From Nitrososphaerales archaeon (GTDB taxonomy: Archaea; Thermoproteota; Nitrososphaeria; Nitrososphaerales; CADDZS01): a stretch of DNA of 64,000 bases. A model generated the notes under the pieces. It had not been told where the DNA came from and made no database searches. It worked only from the letters and a program-made list of their open reading frames with translations. A program made the position numbers and the translations under genes. Below, piece by piece: positions 35,959 through 44,955 of this stretch. Positions within the stretch are counted from its first letter, which is position 1. Each line of letters begins with the position of its first letter. The stretch is taken from assembly GCA_030041295.1 (NCBI GenBank), contig JASHOD010000069.1, forward strand, positions 1-64,000. The letters run 5' to 3'.

Positions 35959-36321
35959 TCAACTGTATCCTAACCTTCTATCGTACTCAGTATGAGTCCT
36001 AAAGAATTCCAAGATCCACACAACCATCTCATCCTGTCCTCTCGCTATCACCGTGTAAGTCATTCTTGCCTGATCAGTAACTCTAATCCTGTACAGATTG
36101 TTGAGGTCTCGAGATAATGGCGAATTACGCGGCCACAGTCGTCGCTGTATCTGCTCGCTAAGAAATGCATTAGACTTGAGGAGATCTACGATGTTTCTAA
36201 TGCGAGAATTTATCTCATCCTCTTTGGAGGCATTTAGCCAATCTCTAAAAGCTAGATCGGCTTCTACTCTGATTCTTCGCTTTGTCACGGACAAATAGAA
36301 ATGAATCTGATTCTCGGGCAC
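35959..36321 (-). CDS. RelE/ParE-like toxin-family protein
   Basis: A 120-residue protein. The C-terminal half (LNNLYRIRVTDQARMTYTVIARGQDEMVVWILEFFRTHTEYDRRLGY) has the strand pattern and the 'R(I)R..D..R..Y' layout of the RelE/ParE fold. The N-terminal half is helical with SVTKRRIRVEADLAFRDWL. RelE-type proteins cleave ribosome-bound mRNA; whether this one is active cannot be judged. It is convergent with the small winged-helix gene 6 bp away. Confidence 0.6.
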   Translation of the reverse strand: MPENQIHFYLSVTKRRIRVEADLAFRDWLNASKEDEINSRIRNIVDLLKSNAFLSEQIQRRLWPRNSPLSRDLNNLYRIRVTDQARMTYTVIARGQDEMVVWILEFFRTHTEYDRRLGYS

Positions 36322-36415
36322 TTTTCTGAGCGGTTAAATCTTGCGCTTCTGAATTTATCATTCAAGTAGAGGGCAGCCGCTCCCGAGAAATTACATGCTA
36401 TTGACGGCAGAAAAG

Positions 36416-36676
36416 CTAGATAGTGCTTCCCTTCTGTTCATCTTCGTTGAGCAAGGATGCAAGCTCGGATTCAAGCTCCTTTATCGTCCTGTACTGCTCT
36501 AAAAGCAGTAGGAGAATGAAGGCCTCGGTCTGGAAATCCTCTTTGATTGATTCCATAGCTCTTGCGTTTCGCGACGCTCGGTCAAAGAGATCCCTCATCC
36601 TGATACGGTCTTCGAGCCTGAGAGCTTCCTTCATAGAGTCCCAAGACGACACTTCATCTCTAAAATCGGCAGGCAT
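36416..36676 (-). CDS. Small charged helical protein, hypothetical
   Basis: An 86-residue, all-helical protein: RDEVSSWDSMKEALRLEDRIRMRDLFDRAS, then QTEAFILLLLLEQYRTIKELESELASLL. It resembles small archaeal proteins of unknown function sharing an 'RxEDR...F..L...A' start and an 'EA..L..LL..Q...I.ELE' end. The antisense frame is also open but has worse composition. Confidence 0.5.
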   Translation of the reverse strand: MPADFRDEVSSWDSMKEALRLEDRIRMRDLFDRASRNARAMESIKEDFQTEAFILLLLLEQYRTIKELESELASLLNEDEQKGSTI

Positions 36677-36875
36677 CTCTTTTTCTTCAAAGCGACAGGA
36701 GTGCGTTTAAGCTTTCTACAAATCCAGGTATGATGAAATTCTCGGAAAAGGGTTCGAGTAATTTACCTAGAAATCAATTCGCAGAGTTTCGTACTAAAAC
36801 CCGATCCCATACTCCCCAGAGCTATCATAGAATCGCCGCAAATGGCGATTAGGTACTTAACGGCCTCTTTTTACC

Positions 36876-37313
36876 CTAGACGGAAGTAGGAGGGGAAGCC
36901 GCGAGAAATTCTTTCTCTTCCCACATATCGTATGCCGTAGCAGACGATGAAGACTGTGAAATAATCGCGAGGGCAGTACCTACGTGGAGCAAAAGCACGA
37001 CATCAATGGCGGTCGAAGCACTGGGATAGAAATGCATCACTGCGTACAATATTATCCCAAGAACTCCTTGGAATCCGGCGAGTATCATCGTAACTCTTGA
37101 AATTCTCTTTATCCTGTCCGGGCAACCGCTCTTTTGGACAAGCCTAAAGGATATGCCCGCAAGTGCGATCACTATAATTCCTATCACTATGTGAAGACCG
37201 ATAGTAGCATCATACATCGTACCAGTAGGAGAAAGGCTCAGTAGAAAAACAATGAGAAATATCTGAAAAAAAGCCGCCCAAATCAAACCATACAATACGG
37301 ACCAAGTTTTCAT
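36876..37313 (-). CDS. Four-helix membrane protein, possible haem-binding
   Basis: A 145-residue protein with four membrane helices (LIWAAFFQIFLIVFLLSL, TIGLHIVIGIIVIALAGISF, VTMILAGFQGVLGIILYAVMHF, IDVVLLLHVGTALAIIS). His residues fall in helices 2, 3/4 and 4 (LHIVIG, MHFYP, LLHVG), as in small b-type cytochromes or CtaA/DUF420-like proteins. I cannot name it more exactly. No oxidase genes are adjacent. Confidence 0.55.
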   Translation of the reverse strand: MKTWSVLYGLIWAAFFQIFLIVFLLSLSPTGTMYDATIGLHIVIGIIVIALAGISFRLVQKSGCPDRIKRISRVTMILAGFQGVLGIILYAVMHFYPSASTAIDVVLLLHVGTALAIISQSSSSATAYDMWEEKEFLAASPPTSV

Positions 37314-37447
37314 CTTGCAATCACCGCAAAATATGGAGCGTGCTAGTATAATATAAGTGAAATGTTATCACGATCGTAAATTCCTGTATTCTTTTGGATT
37401 TGAGCAAAAGAAAAATTAATACTCATGTGTTCTACCAAGCTTGATTC

Positions 37448-37855
37448 ATGCCTGCAACTACTCCAAAACTTAATGAGAACAGTTTGAAGATATTGAAAGG
37501 GAAGAACTTTGCATTTCTTGGGACATTGAATCGCGATGGGTCGATTCAACTGACACCTGTCTGGGTCGATATCGACGGGGAAAATGTGCTCGTGAACACG
37601 GCGATTGGACGCTTAAAAGAGAGGAACATTGCAAGAGACACAAGAGTTGCAATTTCTGTTCCAGAGTGGTCGAATCCGTACAACTTTGTGTCAGTTCAGG
37701 GCACGGTCGAAAAGAAGATTACGGGACCGGAAGCCGAGGACCACATCGACAAGATGGCGAAGAAATACACCGGAGCAGACAAGTACCCAAATAGGAAGCC
37801 CGGGGAGAAGCGGATTATGCTTGTGATCAAGCCCCGCAAGATCCTTCAACGCTAG
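37448..37855 (+). CDS. PPOX-class, probably F420-dependent, flavin-split-barrel oxidoreductase
   Basis: A 135-residue protein of the pyridoxamine-5'-phosphate oxidase fold. It has FAFLGTLNRDGSIQLTPVWVDIDGENVLVNTAIGRLKERNIARDTRVAISV, the standard opening of the Rv1155-like F420-binding subgroup, and ends with RIMLVIKPRKI. Thaumarchaea make F420, which fits. The substrate is unknown. It lies just before a broken VOC gene. Confidence 0.88.
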   Translation: MPATTPKLNENSLKILKGKNFAFLGTLNRDGSIQLTPVWVDIDGENVLVNTAIGRLKERNIARDTRVAISVPEWSNPYNFVSVQGTVEKKITGPEAEDHIDKMAKKYTGADKYPNRKPGEKRIMLVIKPRKILQR

Positions 37856-37887
37856 CGGATGGTTAAAGGAGTGGAGTTAAAGAAAAC

Positions 37888-38293
37888 ATGCTTTCTAAGG
37901 CTGGGTTTGCAACCTTGATTCAGGTCAAAAATTTGGATTGAGCCATAAAATTCTACACGAAGACTCTCGTAGGGCGCCTTGTGATGCGGGCGGAAGGGGG
38001 ACATGAAAGACATGTGGGTCTCGGTGAGAATGGGAAGGAAGGAGTTCTGGCTCATCAAGCCATCGGATAAGGAACAAGGGAAAAAGACAGATTTAGCATT
38101 TAGCACCTTCATTGTGAAGAATATCAAGACCGAGGTCGCGAATCTAAAGAAGAAAGGTGCGAAATTTGATGCGCCTGAAACAGGAGAATGGACTGCAAAG
38201 GCAGATGATCCTATAGCATACGACCCGGTCGGGGCAGCGGCCTTTCTCAAAGACTCTGAAGGGAATTTGTTGATGCTCTTTCAGAGCGCATGA
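37888..38293 (+). pseudogene. VOC (glyoxalase-like) protein, broken by a stop and a frameshift
   Basis: Reading from the ATG at 37888: LSKAGFATLIQVKNLD, a TGA where Trp is expected, AIKFYTKTLVGRLVMRAEG, then a frameshift at the G-run 37996-38000. The rest reads MKDMWVSVRMGRKEFWLIKP, FSTFIVKNIKTEVANLKKKGAKFD and FLKDSEGNLLMLFQSA. Joined, it is a complete VOC protein of about 134 residues. The frameshift is in a run of five G and could be an error, but the TGG-to-TGA change is a separate lesion. Confidence 0.75.
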
Positions 38294-38302
38294 TGCGACG
38301 CT

Positions 38303-40321
38303 TTAAGGTATCTTTTCCCAACTCGCGCGCCTTCTTCGACTCAGAAAATACCCGGCAAGAACTCCAACAACTAGGGCGACTATGCCTATTCCAATCTCAT
38401 ATAGGATCGTGGATGAGTAGACATACTCTGCCAAGATGACCAGCGGCTCATCGACGACCAATGACGAGCTGCTCGTCTGCGAAGCTGACCCTGTACCGCC
38501 GTTCACCAACCATCCGCTAAATGTCAAGACCTGCCCACCCTCCTGGATGGTGGAAGGAGCGCTGAAATCGACCGTCGAGGACTGATTGTACCACTGGGAG
38601 GTGAATTGACTCGTGTATGCGTTCTCGATTGTGACTAGATATTGCGTCACAAAGTTTGTACTCGTAGTCTGACTTGAACTTCCGGAAAATGCAACAGTGC
38701 CATTTTGTGGCAACGTTGAAGAGTTTGTAAATCCAACAAAGAGCTCTCGTTGATCAGTTCCAATTGACACATTCTGAAAAGAAACAATCACCGTAGCCCC
38801 TGAGAGAACCGGTACCAAGATTGTACTCTCATTACTTGGAATTATGATTCTAGTCGAATTGAAAATGCCCACGAGTTGGCCTTGCGAGACTGAAAGGCTA
38901 ACATTGATTGAGGAAACTGCAATGCGGACCGTTACATTTGCAGGATAAAACGCGACGGACCCGCCATAGGAGAAAGTATCGTTGAAGGTTCCGGTCGAAT
39001 TTGGCGTAAATCCGACTGCGAACAACCCATTGCTATTTGAAAGGAGACTAGAATGCGAATCGGATTCAAAAATCGTAAGATTAGACGCGGGCATGATGTT
39101 AGATGAACTGTTAACGGAGTAAAGAGCCTGTCCTTCGAGGTTCAGTGTTTGGTTTTGAAAATTGTTTGTTCCGGTTACGAAGAACGAAATCGGAAGCGGC
39201 CATAATTTTTGAGCCGAGTCTGGTCCGCTTGTCAAGACAGCTTCTGGATTTGAGGGGTTTGCTAAATTAGGCGATACAGTAGCCCCCGAAGCCTGCTCGC
39301 TCGTATCAGAGCCGATGGAATAGGCATCCGGAACCGGTACGTACGTCGCGTTGTTGTTCTGGTAGAACAATTGCTGAGTGGCGTCAATGAAGTTAAGATA
39401 GACATCCGACCCTCCACCGGGTCCCCCAAGTACTAGTTCTAGGTCGCTGGGGAGTGTCAGCGTAGTTCCGCCCGGTAAACTCCCGGTGACCGGGGTTGAT
39501 CCACCAATCTGAAAGTATGACGACACAGGCTGGTGTAACGGGTACAATTGCACATCGTCATACTGGCCCGTGAAATTCGCGCCAGTCGAGTCAGAAACTT
39601 GGTACTGAAAGAGAACGGAGGCGGCAGCGTTTCCCGTCGCGGTTGTCATTGAAAGCACGACTTTGAAAGGCGTTGTGACAGTAAAAGTTGCAGAATCAAC
39701 CGAATAATAAAAGCAGGAAACCGCTCCGCTAGAGTTCAAGCACTGCACTTGACCGGTGCCGTTTGTAACTTGCCGATTCATGTTAGCCGTAATCGATGAG
39801 AAATTCCAGACGTTGTTTACAAGTTGCAGGGTATACGTTTTAGGATTGTCCTGAATTATGAAAAGCACGTTTTGAGTCCAATACGTTCCGAGATTCCCCA
39901 TCCAGAGCACCGCATTTTCCTGCAGCGTTGCATTACCTGATCCAGTGTATGAAGTTGCGGTCGAGTAGTTGATCTCTTCCGCGGAGAAAAATCCCACACC
40001 AATTCCGTTGAATGTAGTTTCTCCCCTTACCGCGTTCGTTCTTATGGGATTGGTTGCAGAGCCATACGAAGCCATTCCGATAGGCGCGAAGCCAGAGATT
40101 GGAGTTACGTCCTGCAGCCTCGGCTCCCTTGGAAAGAAAGCGTATTGTAGTAGATTGGCTGGGATAGCAGTTCCACTGTTTCCGTGTGTAGAGTAAGTAA
40201 CCAAAGCAGGGTCATGAGTTCCGAGATTTACTGCGGAGAAATTGCTTGTCCCTAGGATGGCAATTGGCACAAGCAACGCCAAAACGAATAGAAGAGGTAC
40301 AAGTACTCTGGAATTTTTCAA
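38303..40321 (-). CDS. Thermopsin-like (peptidase A5) secreted protein
   Basis: A 672-residue exported protein with a signal peptide (VLVPLLFVLALLVPIAI) and a C-terminal membrane helix (EIGIGIVALVVGVLAGYFLS) followed by RRRRASW. Residues about 70-400 resemble the thermopsin domain: PIGMASYG, TTFNGIGVGFFSAEEINYS, LQENAVLWMGNLGTYWTQNVLFIIQDNPKTYTLQLVNNVWNFSS, then FYYSVDSATFTV. Thermopsins are acid proteases of archaea. The C-terminal half has Ig/Thr-Ser-rich modules. The catalytic acids of this family are not certain, so activity is inferred from similarity. Confidence 0.7.
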   Translation of the reverse strand: MKNSRVLVPLLFVLALLVPIAILGTSNFSAVNLGTHDPALVTYSTHGNSGTAIPANLLQYAFFPREPRLQDVTPISGFAPIGMASYGSATNPIRTNAVRGETTFNGIGVGFFSAEEINYSTATSYTGSGNATLQENAVLWMGNLGTYWTQNVLFIIQDNPKTYTLQLVNNVWNFSSITANMNRQVTNGTGQVQCLNSSGAVSCFYYSVDSATFTVTTPFKVVLSMTTATGNAAASVLFQYQVSDSTGANFTGQYDDVQLYPLHQPVSSYFQIGGSTPVTGSLPGGTTLTLPSDLELVLGGPGGGSDVYLNFIDATQQLFYQNNNATYVPVPDAYSIGSDTSEQASGATVSPNLANPSNPEAVLTSGPDSAQKLWPLPISFFVTGTNNFQNQTLNLEGQALYSVNSSSNIMPASNLTIFESDSHSSLLSNSNGLFAVGFTPNSTGTFNDTFSYGGSVAFYPANVTVRIAVSSINVSLSVSQGQLVGIFNSTRIIIPSNESTILVPVLSGATVIVSFQNVSIGTDQRELFVGFTNSSTLPQNGTVAFSGSSSQTTSTNFVTQYLVTIENAYTSQFTSQWYNQSSTVDFSAPSTIQEGGQVLTFSGWLVNGGTGSASQTSSSSLVVDEPLVILAEYVYSSTILYEIGIGIVALVVGVLAGYFLSRRRRASWEKIP

Positions 40322-40457
40322 AATGCAATCACCATGTTTCGAGTTAATAGGCAGGTAGGTCTTGATATCCTTCTATTAACAGTAGTGCAGAGAAATGAAC
40401 TGCAATGGCTAAATCGTTAAGTGATGCCGCCTTGAACTAATTCTTAGTCGTGGTAAA

Positions 40458-41435
40458 TTGAATTACAGGAGACTAGGCAACGCGGGAATAAAGTTAAGCG
40501 AATTATCGATTGGCTCATGGGTGACCTACGGCGGACAGGTTGGGGAAGATGTTGCGCAGGAGTGCTTAACGAAAGCCGTCGAATCCGGTGTGAATTTCAT
40601 CGACTCGGCTGAAGCGTATGCTCACGGAGCAGCAGAGACCGTCCTCGGAAACGTAATTAAGAAAATGAAATGGCGCAGAGAAGATCTCGTCATTTCAAGC
40701 AAAGTCTTTTGGGGCGGTGAGGGGCCAAACAATGTCGGCTTATCCCGTAAGCACGTATACGAAGCCTGCAGGAACTCGCTCAAGCGTTTGCAGCTCGACT
40801 ACCTAGATCTTTTCTTCTGCCATAGACCCGACCCGAATACACCAATCGAAGAAACAGTACGAGCAATGGATGACCTAATTCATCAGGGAAAGATACTCTA
40901 CTGGGGAACTTCAGAGTGGAGTTCCGCAGATATAATGAGGGCTTATGGACTAGCAAAAGAACTAGGTCTGACACCCCCACAGATGGAGCAACCCCAATAC
41001 AACATGTTTCATCGAGAGCGTTTCGAAGTAGAATATGCACCCTTGTACCGCGAGATTGGTCTAGGAACCACAATCTGGAGCCCTCTTCTTTCCGGCCTAT
41101 TGACCGGGAAGTACAGCAAGGGAGTGCCAAAGGACTCTCGCGCAAATCTTCCGGGATACGAATGGTTGAAGGAGCGCATGCTTTCAACAGAGAATCTCGA
41201 AAAAGTAAGTAAACTTGCGCTCATCGCGAAAGATCTGGATTGCTCGCTCGCTCAATTAGCTCTTGCTTGGTGTCTCAAGAATCCGAATGTTAGCACGGTA
41301 ATTACCGGAGCAAGCCGTCCCGATCAAGTCGTCGAGAATATGAAGGCGCCAGATGTCGTGCCGAAACTTGATTCTGAAGCTATGGAGCGAATCGAAACAA
41401 CCTTGCAAAATAAGCCGAGCGTCGACTCAGAGTGA
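40458..41435 (+). CDS. Aldo-keto reductase (Kv-beta/YghZ-like)
   Basis: A 325-residue NADPH-dependent oxidoreductase with a TIM-barrel fold. The catalytic tetrad is visible: Asp 49 and Tyr 54 ([11 protein letters not shown]), Lys 82 (ISSKVFWG) and His 122 (FFCHRPDP). [16 protein letters not shown] and [16 protein letters not shown] are typical of the potassium-channel beta-subunit/YghZ branch. It reduces small aldehydes or ketones. The start is TTG. The next gene (DCC-family) lies 41 bp downstream. Confidence 0.92.
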   Translation: MNYRRLGNAGIKLSELSIGSWVTYGGQVGEDVAQECLTKAVESGVNFIDSAEAYAHGAAETVLGNVIKKMKWRREDLVISSKVFWGGEGPNNVGLSRKHVYEACRNSLKRLQLDYLDLFFCHRPDPNTPIEETVRAMDDLIHQGKILYWGTSEWSSADIMRAYGLAKELGLTPPQMEQPQYNMFHRERFEVEYAPLYREIGLGTTIWSPLLSGLLTGKYSKGVPKDSRANLPGYEWLKERMLSTENLEKVSKLALIAKDLDCSLAQLALAWCLKNPNVSTVITGASRPDQVVENMKAPDVVPKLDSEAMERIETTLQNKPSVDSE

Positions 41436-41476
41436 TCATCTTTAACAGGTGGTCGGAGTAATTTGCTACTAAGGAG

Positions 41477-42001
41477 TTGAAAATTAGGCAATTGTTTGAA
41501 TGTAATCAATACATTTTGGTCTACGATGCAAACTGCGGACCATGTTCAAAATTCAAGCGTGCCGTGGATTGGTTTGACAAATACAATCGCCTGAAGTATC
41601 TCTCGCTCGAAGACGCTGACGAAGATGGAGTTTTTGATTCCCTGCCGGTGCAGAAAAGACATACGTCGTTCCATCTTGTTTCACCAAATGGTGCTGTTCG
41701 TAGCGGATCCGAAGCTATCCCAGATCTAATTTCACTTCTGCCATCCGGCTCGGTCTTGTCTTTCGTTGTAAGATCTCCGCCGATCAGTAAGAATGCGATA
41801 GGCTTCATTTACGCCACTTTATCGCGCTTGCACGATTCCGGATCATGTAGTTATGAATCCAAATCTCGCAACTTTTCTTCAGGCTCGGCCACTTCTAGCC
41901 TTGAAGCAAATGTCGTATTTCTTGGAAAGAAAATTATAGATCGTCTAATTTCAAAACGCGAAGGCTCACGTTTAGAACTTTTTAAATTGAACCGGGTCTA
42001 A
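41477..42001 (+). CDS. DUF393/DCC-family thiol protein
   Basis: A 174-residue protein. The N-terminal region ILVYDANCGPCSKFKRAVDWFDKYNRLKYLSLEDAD matches the DCC (thiol-disulfide oxidoreductase-like) family, with Cys-Gly-Pro-Cys in place of the usual Asp-x-x-Cys-x-x-Cys form. SFHLVSPNGAVRSGSEAIPDLI is the typical second motif. The tail after residue 130 is unusual and Ser-rich. The start is uncertain; TTG at 41477 directly follows an AAGGAG motif with no spacer, and a TTG at 41492 is an alternative. Confidence 0.7.
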   Translation: MKIRQLFECNQYILVYDANCGPCSKFKRAVDWFDKYNRLKYLSLEDADEDGVFDSLPVQKRHTSFHLVSPNGAVRSGSEAIPDLISLLPSGSVLSFVVRSPPISKNAIGFIYATLSRLHDSGSCSYESKSRNFSSGSATSSLEANVVFLGKKIIDRLISKREGSRLELFKLNRV

Positions 42002-42019
42002 TTTATTTTTCTTTCCTTA

Positions 42020-43144
42020 TTAGCCGGTCGAGGAAACTATCTTATTGATATCAGAAAATAGGACCGAGCTTGTCAGTCCTATACCGTTAGATGAAAAAAT
42101 GCTATTGATTACTATCTCGCCGGAGACTTTAGAATGTAAAGTCACCACGCCAGAGTGACCTCCGATAGCCAGTGGCGAGCTTGCTTCAACTAACCTAGGC
42201 TCTACAATAGCTTTCTCTCTCGTAATTTCGGCCACCTCTCTGACTCGGTACTTCTTTTCATGATCGTTCCTTGCAGTTTCAATAAGCTGCTTTGCCTTGT
42301 CGTCTCTAATTCCGGATCTCAGCACGTCGCTTACTGTAATTCGCCTTTCTGGAAATATCGCGTTAGAGAAAATCGCAGCTTTTGCCGCGGCATCCCAGCC
42401 GTCCAAGTCAATCAGTGGATCACTTTCCAGTACCCCGTCCTTACGTGCCATTTCAATCGCTTGCTCTATTGTAATCTGGGGATCTGATTCCATGCTTGAC
42501 AGGACGATTGTAGTAGCTGAATTCAGCAGAGCAAGGGCATCGATCAGTTCGTCTTTCTCCATGCTTTGCGCTATGGTTATCGCGTGACGTGCGCTCAAGT
42601 TAGTTGCACCGTATCCGATCTTGAGTCCTCTTTTTTTTGCAAGGTCAAAAATTTCACCGTAGTGAAAGGCTAGCGCGACCTTGTTTGCGCAAACGTAGTG
42701 CTTTCCTGAGTTTAACGCCGTGACTGCTCGCTTCTTAGCCTCTTCGTGTTTTGTGTAATCACTATTCGTTGAATCGACAACAATTGAAGACTTGCTAAAT
42801 TCTATTCCCTGAATCAGGTCTCCCCTTGCTCCGACTCTGGCGCCCTTGAAATCGGCGAGCTTGTTATCCTTGTTCTCGGCCTTCCATTTCGCTACCTCAA
42901 TAACTTGCGCAGCATCCTTTGGATAGAGAACAACACTAGAGTCGGTTATAGAAGAGACAACGAATCTCGATGGCGTTGCCGATAATTTGATTGAAAGCTC
43001 CCGACCGATCGGACCAAACCCTACTATGTCAACTCCGAACGTTCTGCTGATGGTAGGCTGTCTAGGTCGGGAAGCAGCAGCGATCTTGTTGCCCCATTGA
43101 CCCCAGCTAGATGGTCTCGAAGAAGAAGCCATGCTAAGTGTCAT
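42020..43144 (-). CDS. hom: Homoserine-dehydrogenase-family protein
   Basis: A 374-residue protein. The NAD(P)-binding loop is VDIVGFGPIGREL near residue 40. YVCANKVALAFHYGEI carries the Lys of the family, and DPLIDLDGWDAAAKAAI is the typical substrate-domain motif. Homoserine dehydrogenase makes homoserine from aspartate semialdehyde for Thr, Ile and Met. One key loop reads GYGATNLSARHA instead of the usual E-A-T-V-x-x-G-(I/L)-P form, so the substrate may differ. The ATG at 43132 (MASSSRP) is a good alternative start. The B3/B4-domain gene lies 123 bp upstream on the same strand. Confidence 0.75.
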   Translation of the reverse strand: MTLSMASSSRPSSWGQWGNKIAAASRPRQPTISRTFGVDIVGFGPIGRELSIKLSATPSRFVVSSITDSSVVLYPKDAAQVIEVAKWKAENKDNKLADFKGARVGARGDLIQGIEFSKSSIVVDSTNSDYTKHEEAKKRAVTALNSGKHYVCANKVALAFHYGEIFDLAKKRGLKIGYGATNLSARHAITIAQSMEKDELIDALALLNSATTIVLSSMESDPQITIEQAIEMARKDGVLESDPLIDLDGWDAAAKAAIFSNAIFPERRITVSDVLRSGIRDDKAKQLIETARNDHEKKYRVREVAEITREKAIVEPRLVEASSPLAIGGHSGVVTLHSKVSGEIVINSIFSSNGIGLTSSVLFSDINKIVSSTG

Positions 43145-43267
43145 CTCCAGTTCAACGGGGTCACGTCAGAATCTTGAGGCTAAAAGTGCTTTCAAGAAGC
43201 TGTCCTTTTTGTCCCTTCTTTGCACGAGAAAATCTCTCGGTAGCTTGGATTGTTCGCTTGGCTTGGG

Positions 43268-43999
43268 TTACTCGGAAAATGACGCGCCGCAAAATCGTTC
43301 TAATAATTCTCTTGAAAGACTTGCAGCCTCTTCTAAATTTGGTAGAGTAATACCCGGAACACCACACATCATCAAAAGTGCCCTTTTCGTCTGCAATGTC
43401 ACACGGCTATCATCAGAGTCTCTATGAGGGTAGATTGCGATCAGGTTATGACCTCTTTCATCCTCAATTACAATCTCTTTCCCCTCTAGTTGGATCTCTG
43501 AATTCATTCCAATACCTTTGAAAGATTCAATTGGTCGTGCCTTTCTCATGTAGAGTTCCTCACCGCCGGATATCGAATCCAGATCGAAGGCAGCAATCGC
43601 AGTTGAGGTAGAAACCGAAGCAAGATTGTAGGAATCAACAAATGTGTTTATGGTAGGAAGGTCTCTTCCACCAACAATTCTTCTCGTTAAGGCTTCAGCT
43701 GCAGGCCTAGTTTTCGTAGGATCTATCCCTACACGCCAAAAGAAATCCCTGTACGCTCTAAATCTGGGTTCATCTCTGATTTCTTCCAACGAATGGTAGG
43801 CATTTCTGATTCTTTGCTGGACTTGTTTCTTAAAGAGATCCAGATCATTTCGGGTATTCTCAATTGACAGGTTGTCCATTCGGATTTCAAGGACTTGAAG
43901 GCCCGGAAATGACTGTGTCAAATTGTCTTCTATTCTCAAAACCATCTTTAGCTTTCCATGCTTGATCCATGAGTTGGTAAGAAGCGATAAATGTGACAT
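43268..43999 (-). CDS. B3/B4 tRNA-editing-domain protein
   Basis: A protein of up to 243 residues; the core starts at MVLRIEDNLTQSFPGLQVLEIRM, so the ATG near 43942 is the likely start. It shows the stand-alone B3/B4 domain of phenylalanyl-tRNA synthetase beta: SLEEIRDEPRFRAYRDFFWRVGIDPTKTRPAAEALTRRIVGGRDLPTINTFVDSYNLASV, later IAAFDLDSISG. Stand-alone versions are thought to hydrolyse mischarged tRNA or related esters. It may be co-transcribed with the homoserine-dehydrogenase-like gene. Confidence 0.8.
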   Translation of the reverse strand: MSHLSLLTNSWIKHGKLKMVLRIEDNLTQSFPGLQVLEIRMDNLSIENTRNDLDLFKKQVQQRIRNAYHSLEEIRDEPRFRAYRDFFWRVGIDPTKTRPAAEALTRRIVGGRDLPTINTFVDSYNLASVSTSTAIAAFDLDSISGGEELYMRKARPIESFKGIGMNSEIQLEGKEIVIEDERGHNLIAIYPHRDSDDSRVTLQTKRALLMMCGVPGITLPNLEEAASLSRELLERFCGASFSE

Positions 44000-44008
44000 G
44001 ACACACTA

Positions 44009-44425
44009 ATGCAAAACTGCATTTTTGTTTCTTGGCATAGTCGGATCATCCTTTCAGGATTACTGTTGTTATTTCTTTTGTATGGGCCCTTTACGAACAA
44101 TGCGGGTTTTCCTGACTATAACCAAGCAGCTCATGCACATTTGTTGTGTAATCACGTCTTATCTTTGCCCTCTCCCTTCAGTTCTCCAGTCAAAAACTTG
44201 ACCAATTCGCTCGTAAGTGATTGTTCATTTGTCATTCCTCGGTACTCTTGCATTAGTGAAAGTACTTCTGACGAAGGAGGAGAATACCTTTGTTTGATTG
44301 ACTTTCTTCCAAGCGACAAGAGTGGGATATCCTTTGTTGTTGTTTCTAGTTTTAGTTACAGTAATACTACAGTAACTTTCATAAAAATGTACCCCTTGCA
44401 ATTGGAAGTCACTATTAGCTTGTAA
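44009..44425 (+). CDS. Putative small secreted protein
   Basis: A 138-residue frame with a signal-peptide-like start (HSRIILSGLLLLFLLYGPF) and an extracytoplasmic part with several Cys and strand-like segments (YLCLIDFLPSDKSGISFVVVSSFSYSNTTVTF). No family recognised. Its stop codon touches the solo end repeat at 44425-44448, so the 3' end may have been created by the mobile-element event. Confidence 0.4.
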   Translation: MQNCIFVSWHSRIILSGLLLLFLLYGPFTNNAGFPDYNQAAHAHLLCNHVLSLPSPFSSPVKNLTNSLVSDCSFVIPRYSCISESTSDEGGEYLCLIDFLPSDKSGISFVVVSSFSYSNTTVTFIKMYPLQLEVTISL

Positions 44426-44448
44426 TCAACCGAAGACTACACAGAACC
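44425..44448 (+). repeat. Solo TnpB-element end repeat
   Basis: An exact match to the 24-bp end repeat of elements 1 and 3, but with no other element sequence beside it. It sits precisely between the stop of the secreted-protein frame and the GTG used by the VOC gene at 44449. Confidence 0.75.
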
Positions 44449-44862
44449 GTGTTCGACGCTCAAGATCCTGACAGACTAGCAAAATTCTATGCTGAGGCCC
44501 TGCACTACAAACTTCAAGACCCGCAGGAAGGGTTCAACAGTTGGCAAGACGCGCTCAAAGCGTGGAAAGTACCCGAAGAAGAGTGGAATTCAGCTAGTGC
44601 CATTATCGATCCGGATGGCAAGGGACCCAGAATTTACTTCCAACAGATGGATACTCCGAAGCTAGGCAAGAATCGTTTGCACATAGATCTAAACGCAAGC
44701 AAAGGGTCAATGGTTTCTTTGGAAGAGAGAAAGGAAGATGTCAATCGAGAAGCCGAACGACTTTCGAAACTGGGAGCAAAGGAACTGAGAAAACTGGAAG
44801 ACGATCGCGAGTATTGCGTTGTCTTTCTAGATATTGACGGAAACGAATTTTGTGTGCAATAG
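44449..44862 (+). CDS. VOC (glyoxalase-like) protein with a truncated N-terminus
   Basis: A 137-residue VOC-fold protein of the glyoxalase-like group: FDAQDPDRLAKFYAEALHYKL, INPDG-type loop (IIDPDGKGPRIYFQQM), LHIDLNAS and VVFLDIDGNEFCVQ. Relatives carry about 10 residues before FDAxDP, forming the first strand. Here the frame begins with GTG directly after the 24-bp end repeat, so the original start was probably lost. It might still be translated from GTG. The substrate is unknown. Confidence 0.65.
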   Translation: MFDAQDPDRLAKFYAEALHYKLQDPQEGFNSWQDALKAWKVPEEEWNSASAIIDPDGKGPRIYFQQMDTPKLGKNRLHIDLNASKGSMVSLEERKEDVNREAERLSKLGAKELRKLEDDREYCVVFLDIDGNEFCVQ

Positions 44863-44955
44863 TTTACTCGGACATTTTTTTCGGCAGCAGAAGGATTCCG
44901 CAGATCACCGTTTGAATTGCGTGTCCGGATGTGATCGAAACACCAATTGAAGATC

